Below, piece by piece: positions 57,412 to 64,000 of a stretch of DNA of 64,000 nucleotides. The notes beneath the pieces were generated by a model that was not told the DNA's origin, did not search any database, and saw only the letters and a program-made list of their open reading frames with translations. Every line of letters starts with the position of its first letter. Within the stretch, counting starts at the first letter, position 1. Source of the DNA: Perilla frutescens (Eukaryota; Streptophyta; Magnoliopsida; Lamiales; Lamiaceae). The translations under genes were made by a program, and so were the position numbers. Location: contig BRKX01000006.1 of assembly GCA_026008535.1 (NCBI GenBank), positions 32,290,664-32,354,663 on the forward strand, read 5' to 3'.

Positions 57412-60400
57412 TGTAACAGCCTGGTCTCGAGGATGCGGACGGGGTTGTTGTGCGTAAAATAGCACGAAAAATTGGAAATCCAGAGGGGTGTTTTTAGAAT
57501 CAAACTAAGTTAGCGCCTCAAAAACATAGACAACTTAACTTTATGACTTGGAAGAACTATCGTCTTCAACGAATTAAAAGGGTCAAAGGAATGCCAAATG
57601 ATAGGCGAACTGAAATTTAAACAGAATCCAATGATAAATAGATAGGAATTTGACTCTTTAAATAAACAAGACATCATCATAAGTCACAACAGCTAAGACC
57701 CATGAATAGGTCGGAGTCAAGTAAATCATAATGTCCCATCAATAGTATGAAAGCAAGCAAAACAACTTAAGACTAACTAGAGATGAGCAGAATTATGCTT
57801 GGAAAGAAAAGCCCCCTTCATAGGTGGACAACAACAAGCATGCAAAACTTATTCACAAGTCAACCTGAAAATGAACAGATACCAATATGTTCAACAATAG
57901 GACTTTTCAAATATCTCGGAATCGATAAAGGAGTACTGGTAAGTCAAAATAACATGTTTCAAAGACTTTATTGATAATAAGGAATTATAGCATTTAAAAT
58001 ATGCTATTATCAAGAACCAAGTTACGTAAAATCAAGACTAAATACTAACATTAGAGTACTTAGCAGAAACCTAGAGGAAGAAAAATATGTAACCATACAG
58101 AGCAACAAACTTGTAACCTCAAAGAACTCAGACAACACCACCAGCAGCACATCACTGGCCTCAGCATCTCAACCTGAAAACATTTGAAAAAGAGGGTGTA
58201 AGCACTAATGTACTCAGTGGGTTTTATGAGAAAACTCTTTAATAAACTTTAGAAATATCCAATTATAAACTGGCGGCATATGGAGAGCAAAACGCAAAAG
58301 CCCTCTCCATACCCGCAAAAACCTTTTACTTTTCTTTTGGTGCCTTCCTTGGCTAAAACCTGTTGTCTATTGCACCTTGAGGCATGTCTTGGGATAAGAG
58401 AGGGGTTACCTCAAGTATCCTTTTGAGTATGCCAGGGGGTTACCCAGCAGTACTCGAGTGTGTGAGGGGGTTACCCAGCAGTGACTCCCTTTGCTTTCAA
58501 ATGTTCAACTCGGTGACTCGAAGGTCACGGCATGATAATGCAAATAAACTGTTCTTTGAGCTCGATAAGCTGCTTACAACAGAAACAATATCCTTCCTTA
58601 CCTCCTTACTTAACCTTAACCTTCCTTGCTTAACCTCAACCTTCCTTACTTATTTGACTTAGCTAGCAATACCAAACCTAGAGCAATCGTCTAAGGCTAA
58701 TTCTTTAATTGAGCATGATCTCAGCCTATAAAGGATTTATAACTTACCCTAAAAGGCAATACTTATCTAAATAAGCTGTAGCAAAATCCAACATTCCAAT
58801 AAGAGGAAAATGAATGCAGATAAATATAGATTGCAACTAAAAGCAATTCTAAGATCTCATGCTAGCATAAATTGTATTTAAACAATTCTAGCATATCTAA
58901 ACATGCTTGAGTGCTCACTTAACTTATAATAACTTCCTTTACTTTATCAAACTCAAGTAACAATTTAATAATATCATGCATATAACTTCCTTCAGTTTCT
59001 TTTCTTAACTTTGTATAGAGACGAACCAGACAGAGCATAGAATACTTTTATTGGATATTTCCCTTGCCTTAACATGCTTCTAGAGCTTACTAGCTCAAAC
59101 GATATATTTTGTTTAGAATTACCCACCTCAATGATGAGCACCTTGATAACAAGCACGTAGACGAAGCAACGAGCCGAAAATCCTTCCTCGGGCCTCCTTG
59201 GGGTTCACCTCTTCTTATGAAAGTCGATCAATGACTTAGAGGCCCTATTTAAGATCCTAACAAGAAATCAAAATGATATCTAAACCCTCGATCCTTAACT
59301 ATAACTTAAAACACGAGAATTTAAACAATTTTAAAAGCTCAAAATTAGTGAAAAAGGGACGGAAAATCTGACTCGAACAATCATGTTTCTGGACTATTTG
59401 CCATTTCTGTATCTTAGATATTCGAAAGAGCTTCGAGTTGAGTACTCAGGGGCCTCATGTTTCCAACCGAGTTGAAAGCTATGACCTTCGGACGAATACG
59501 TGCCGAAGCTGCCTCAGCACCTGCGCGCTCGTGCCGGCTGCACCCCTTGCGCGCCCACACCTTTCACCGCGTGCCTGCGCACCTTCTTGGTTGAGGGGGC
59601 ACTCCCGCGACTGCGGGGTGCCCCACGCTGGTGGCCTCCTGCTGCTTGTTGACGGCTCCTCCTCCACTCCTCTCTCCGCTCTCGACTCTACTCTCTCGTT
59701 CTCTCTAAACATTTTCGAATGAAATGAGGGATGAAAAATACTCAGCGGAGGGGCTCTATTTATAGAAAAAAATGTGGCTTTCTCGAGAAGCTTCTGCAGT
59801 GCAACAATACTGCTTAAGAAATTACGAGTTTGGTTACAAGGTGTTTTATTTAGTGGCGAGGTCCAAATGACATCGTTCATGAAATCTGAAAATACCGGGA
59901 GGTTCATTGGCTCAAGTACTATTGAACCAACTTGACTTGGGGTAAAGAACGAGTCATCTTGAAGGAAAACGAAAGAATCGACATGCTCCTTTGGTCAACA
60001 CCTTTTAAACATAACCAAAATCAGCTATAACTGTGCTCGGATCGAAATTCTCAAAAAGATGATTTTATGAAAAATAACTCCTAAAATCATAGCTGACATC
60101 TGACTTCAGTTAAACCTTAATAAAATTTCTTTCTTAAATCATACTCAAGAAATCCTTTAACCTTCTTATGAAATCTCTCTTGAAACATCGTTTTACACGA
60201 GCTCCTTATGATCTTGAGTTCGAGCGGCCCCTTAAAAGCTATTCGGATCACGAAAGAAATAAAAGAAAAATTCACCAAACACACTCCTCATGCACGGGCG
60301 ATCTCAACGAGTCCATCCTTCCTTTATCTTGCTTGGATTTACTTTTGCTTCTGACTTTACTCCTCGTAGCTTTGAGAAACTTCAACGAACTCGAACTACA

Positions 60401-62090
60401 AACTCGAATTAGTCGAGCACCTCCTTCGATGGGTCCTTGCACGCTCTATCATGTTCGAAAACTCACTTTATCTTCATCTTTAACTTCTTGAGGTTCGACT
60501 TCTTTATCTTCTTGGGGCGTACTTCGTGATGCACCCAAACTTTAATTCTCGACGCAACTTAAGTCTAAACTTTTTCATCGTAGTCATCTCTTTTCCTCAA
60601 AGTAGTCGTCTAACTTTGTGGCTCCTGCTGGCGGTCACCATCGCTTGCAAGCGTAACAGCGATGGTGTAACGATCGCACGTCTAAATTTTAACTGCACGG
60701 AAACTTTCTTGCCGACGTTCCTTAGATCCCCTTCAAACGCAACCAGCTGAGAAATCATCTTTGAAACGTGCTTCCTAACCTCGATAAATACTATCTAGCA
60801 CTTACTCAGATTTTATTTCCTACTAGGAAATACTATCTCTTATTTCTCGAACGCTGACTAAAAGTAATACTACTATAGCTCTCTGCTCTATTCCAAGATC
60901 CACACTTGAGTACTATGAGTGGGAGCAAAATAAATGAATGCCTCTAAGTGAGAGCTTTATCTTGATCAACAATTCTTTAACAGGCTTAAAAGCCGGAAGA
61001 GATATAACACTAGGTTATATATGTCAACAATATTGCCTTTTCAAAGAACTTTCAAACTTGGAAGATCTTGCACATAACAAAGATATGAAAGAAATCAACG
61101 ATTAGCAATGGAAAACCGTGCTGAAATATTTTCTCAAAAGTGTCAGCATAGCCTAACAAGAAAGTACTATTAATGATTCTGGATGATCAAAGGAGTATCA
61201 TCCAAAAGATTTACAATTTATCCAAGAGGATATAATCAAGGAATTTCAAGTGGTACAAATGAAGAATTTTAATTGATACAAAGCTATTGAAGGGTAATTG
61301 ATTCAATTGACAAGAGAATAAATCGATCTCAAAAGAGAATGAATAAATTGATTTCAAAAGAGAATGAATAAATCGATTTTATTAACACGAGAATGAATAA
61401 ATAGACTCATCAAAACTTCCTATCATAATGAAACTCTCAATCTATAGAACACTAGGTCTATCTTCTTAACGATTTTCTTCGGGTTCTCCTTTCTTCTTTC
61501 TTGAGCTTCACATACGTTGTTTTTTTACAAGGTTGCTAAGATAAATCATGAGTGGGCTGGACTTGGCGCCGGTTGGAAAAACGACATCTCGAGAATTACT
61601 TTCTATCTATTGAAAAGGATATGACAACGCGACTTAATCTAGGGCACCTTCTGGACTCAAAATAGCTTGACTTCAACGTCTCTTGGAAGCTTGGAAGAAC
61701 ACCGATAAATGTATCCTCAAACTATCTTGGCTACAGTCATGACGAGAATCTTCTTCCTCATTAATCAGCTTGAAACAAGCGACGACTTATGGGCATCGAA
61801 CGTGATGTGACCTTGAATGTACATTCATCGAATCAACCAGCCTCTATCAAAGGAAATAAATCTTCATTCCTTGCGAACGTGATTAGATCTTCAGACGAGA
61901 CTTCTCTAGAGTTGAAAACTTGCGTTGGGATTCCTCGAATTTGCATTGGGTCCGTGATTAGATAACTTGCCTTTAACTTGACTGCTCACATTCTAGCACC
62001 TTTCTTGAAACTAAACTTTATGATCTCCTTCTTGGTCTTACTATAATCTCGTAACCCTTTAAACCTTATTCAAAAATCTGGGGTGTTACA
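57412..62090 (-). repeat. 3' LTR of element K
   Basis: TGTAACAGCCTGG...GGGTGTTACA on the plus strand. A TATA box (CTATAAATAGAG) lies at 59754-59765 on the minus strand, with a GC-rich stretch at 59,500-59,650. The region 58,180-58,350 matches G's LTR (complement of about 53,560-53,720). The first 960 bases align with 63026-64000. ORFs of up to 142 codons occur but have no recognisable domains. Confidence 0.8.
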
Positions 62091-62981
62091 TCCTATCCCC
62101 TTTAAAGAAATTTTGTCCCAAAATTTACTTCTTCTCAAACAGAAATTTGGATACCTCTTCAATGCCTTACTGGAATGACATAAGTTTAAAACCTTACTAT
62201 ATGGCTAAGAATACCCTGGGGCCTTTCTTTATAAATTAGTCCTCACGCAGGACTAATAAATCTATAATCGTTCTTCTTCTCCTTCTGAGAGCTTGAGCAT
62301 GAACATATTTTTTTCCTTATGAGCGCTCTATAGATGTTCTTTCGAACCGCTTCCACTTAACTTAGCTCCTCGAGAGGGAACTTACTCAATCTAGGTTCAT
62401 AAGAGAACCTAAAGGGAATTCTAGAAATTCTCCTTAATTCAAGCTCGCTATAGACTATGTTCTAACTATATTCTCTATGCCTCATTCATCTTTAACTCAT
62501 CCTCAAATCCTTTCTTTATGGTCAGTAGACAAGCCTTTTAACAAAAGAAGATTTTCAAATCAACTTTCAAACTTTATAACTCAACTCAAAAATTTTAACG
62601 GTCCAAAATAACCGAAATAATTTGAGTATTTGCAGAAATAATATTCTGAAAAGATTCACTACTTGCTTGAGTCCATAATGACTCAAAATTCTTTAAAAAG
62701 ATTAATCTAGAACTTACTTCAATAAGTTCACTTTAAACTTGGTATAACCAAAAATTTTATTTCGAAAAGAAATAATCTTTGAAAATCGACTAACCTTGCT
62801 TTGCTCAAAACTTTTCTTCTTATCCTTTACTTTCAAGAGTTATACCAAATATAATCAAAATACTTTAACTCAATCGCACCTTAACTTTGTTGAAGATGCG
62901 AGGGTGATGATGAGCTGGGGATTGCTGATTAATACCTTTGAACAATTCAATATTCACATAGAACTCAATGAAACTTTAAGA

Positions 62982-63016
62982 AGAGACAGGTCTGCAGAGT
63001 TGCAAACCTGTCTCTG
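62982..63016 (-). other. Inverted repeat overlapping the primer site of K
   Basis: AGAGACAGGT (62982-62991) and ACCTGTCTCT (63007-63016) form a perfect 10-base stem with a 15-base loop. The second arm is part of the primer-binding region. Confidence 0.6.
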
Positions 63017-63024
63017 ATACCATC
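63009..63024 (-). other. Primer-binding site of element K
   Basis: The minus strand reads TGGTATCAGAGACAGG one base inside the LTR, an initiator-Met type site. Confidence 0.75.
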
Positions 63025-63025
63025 T

Positions 63026-64000
63026 ATAACAGCCCAGTCCCCAGGATGGGGACGGGGTTGTTGTGCGTAAAATAACACGAAAAATTGGAAATCCAGGGTA
63101 GTGTTCTTAGAATCGAATCGAACTTTGTTAGCGCCTCAAAAACTTAGGCAACTTAACTTTATGACTTGGAAGAACTATCATCTTAAACGAATTAAAAGGG
63201 TCAAAGGAATGCCTAATCATAGGCCAACCGAAATTTAAACAGAATCCAATGACAAACAGATAGGAATTTGACTCTTTAAATAAATAAGACCTCATCATAG
63301 GTCACAATAACTAAGACCCATGAATAGGTCGTAGTCAAGTAAATCATAATGTCCCATCCATAGGACGAAAGCAAGAAAAACAACTTAAGACTAACAAGAG
63401 ATGAGCAGAATCATGCTTGGAAAGAAAAGCCCCTTCATAGGCGAACAACAACAACAACAAGCATGCAAAACTTATTCACAAGTCAACTGAAAATGAACAG
63501 ATACCAATATGTTCAATAATAGGACTTTTCAAATATATCGGAATAAATAAAGCAATACCGGTATATGTCAAAATAACATGCTCTAAAGACTTTATTGATA
63601 ATTAAGAATCATAGTATTTAAAATATACTATTATCAAGAATCAAGTTACATAAAATAAAGACTCAATACTAACATCAGAGTACTTAGTAGAAACCTAGGA
63701 GAAGAAAAACATGTAACCATACAGAGCAACAAACTTGAAACCTCAGAGAACTCAGACAGCCCCACCAGCAGCACATTACCGACCTCAACATCTCAACCTG
63801 AAAATATTTGAAAAAGAGGGTGTGAGGACTAATGTACTCAGTGGGTTTTATGAGAAAACTCTTTAATAAACTTTAGAAATATCCAATTATAAACTGGCGG
63901 CATATGGAGAGCAAAATGCAAAAGCCCTCTCCATACCCGCAAAAACCTTTTACTTTTCTTTTGGCGCCTTCCTTAGCTCAAACCTGTTGTCTACTGCACC
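63026..64000 (-). repeat. 5' LTR of element K, incomplete
   Basis: TATAACAGCCC onward, parallel to 57412 onward. The first two bases are TA where the other LTR has TG, a G-to-A change. It runs off the window. Confidence 0.8.

Larger units (their letters stand above)
62091..63025 (-). other. Internal region of element K, non-coding
   Basis: 935 bases holding only element ends. At 62,091-62,140 (minus strand) it has AATTTTGGGACAAAATTTC and the polypurine tract AAAGGGGATAGGA. At 63,009-63,024 it has the primer site. No gag, protease, RT, integrase or chromodomain motif is found in between. Confidence 0.75.
57412..64000 (-). mobile_element. Element K: non-autonomous Tekay-type LTR element, cut by window end
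   Basis: Minus orientation: 5' LTR (from beyond 64000 to 63026), primer site, 935 bases of internal DNA, polypurine tract, and 3' LTR (62090 to 57412, 4,679 bases). The LTR begins TGTAACACCCCAGATTTT as in G. No gag or pol remains between the LTRs, so it can only have moved, if at all, with proteins from a partner. It was inserted into J's LTR. Confidence 0.8.

Noticed and set aside
59479..59907. 142-codon minus-strand ORF in K's LTR
   Set aside because: It crosses the TATA box and a GC-rich stretch, with no recognisable domain, so it is most likely a chance ORF.
1..64000. Host protein-coding genes, tRNA or rRNA genes
   Set aside because: All substantial ORFs with recognisable domains are retroelement parts; no tRNA cloverleaf or rRNA core sequence was recognised by eye, though small RNA genes could be missed without a search.

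Overview
The window is a slab of plant heterochromatin made almost entirely of nested, decaying LTR retrotransposons. I see no host gene, tRNA, rRNA or CRISPR array. The evidence for a flowering plant (probably a eudicot; I cannot name the species) is the mix of lineages: Ty3/gypsy chromoviruses of CRM-like and Tekay-like type, Athila-like gypsy elements, a Sirevirus-like copia, Tork/Angela-like copias, a plant L1-type LINE and a Stowaway-like MITE. Such a mix is typical of pericentromeric DNA. For clarity I name the elements A to K, with C1 for the Sirevirus.

Left nest (1 to about 33.81 kb). D (1-5411, minus, CRM-like gypsy, cut by the window start) sits in the gag of E (5412-8402, minus, Athila-like). 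E's LTR faces an inverted LTR of a second Athila, F (10023-10910 and 21787-22673, plus), across a 1.6 kb LINE remnant (8403-10022, minus). F's LTR is split by C1 (10911-21786, minus, Sirevirus-like copia, target-site duplication GATAA). C1's own 5' LTR is split by a minus-strand CRM-like solo LTR (20239-21486, duplication AGATA). F's gag is broken at 22673 by A (22674-28963, minus, CRM-like gypsy). A's leader is broken by I (28964 to about 33808, minus, Tork/Angela-like copia), which has lost its 5' end.

Right nest (about 33.82 to 64 kb). B (about 33820-36227, plus) is the 3' half of a CRM-like element. It abuts G (36228-41463 and 50948-54242, plus, Tekay-like chromovirus). G's 3' LTR was hit six bases from its start by a complete copia, H (41464-50947, plus, duplication GTAAC). 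H carries a Stowaway-like MITE in its leader (44266-44591). G ends inside J (54243-57411, plus, very decayed copia of the same family as I). J's LTR is cut by K (57412 to past 64000, minus), a Tekay-type LTR element with 4.7 kb LTRs and only 0.9 kb of non-coding internal DNA.

One rearrangement point at about 33,809-33,820 is enough to explain why I and B both lack their 5' parts, and why F, A, G and J are each incomplete on the side facing it. Every gag-pol region carries stops or frameshifts, so nothing here looks autonomous. I is the best preserved.

The most unusual signals are in C1. First, a 13-base imperfect palindrome (CTGTC-N3-GACAG) recurs a dozen times through gag, pol, the extra ORF, the non-coding spacers and the LTR, and inside genes it falls in one codon phase (Ser-Val-Pro/Ser-Asp/Glu). 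Second, a roughly 2.1 kb third ORF lies downstream of RNase H. In the CRM-like elements, the end of pol runs into the LTR and encodes a GP(I/V)TR-RAKKLQ-type motif there.
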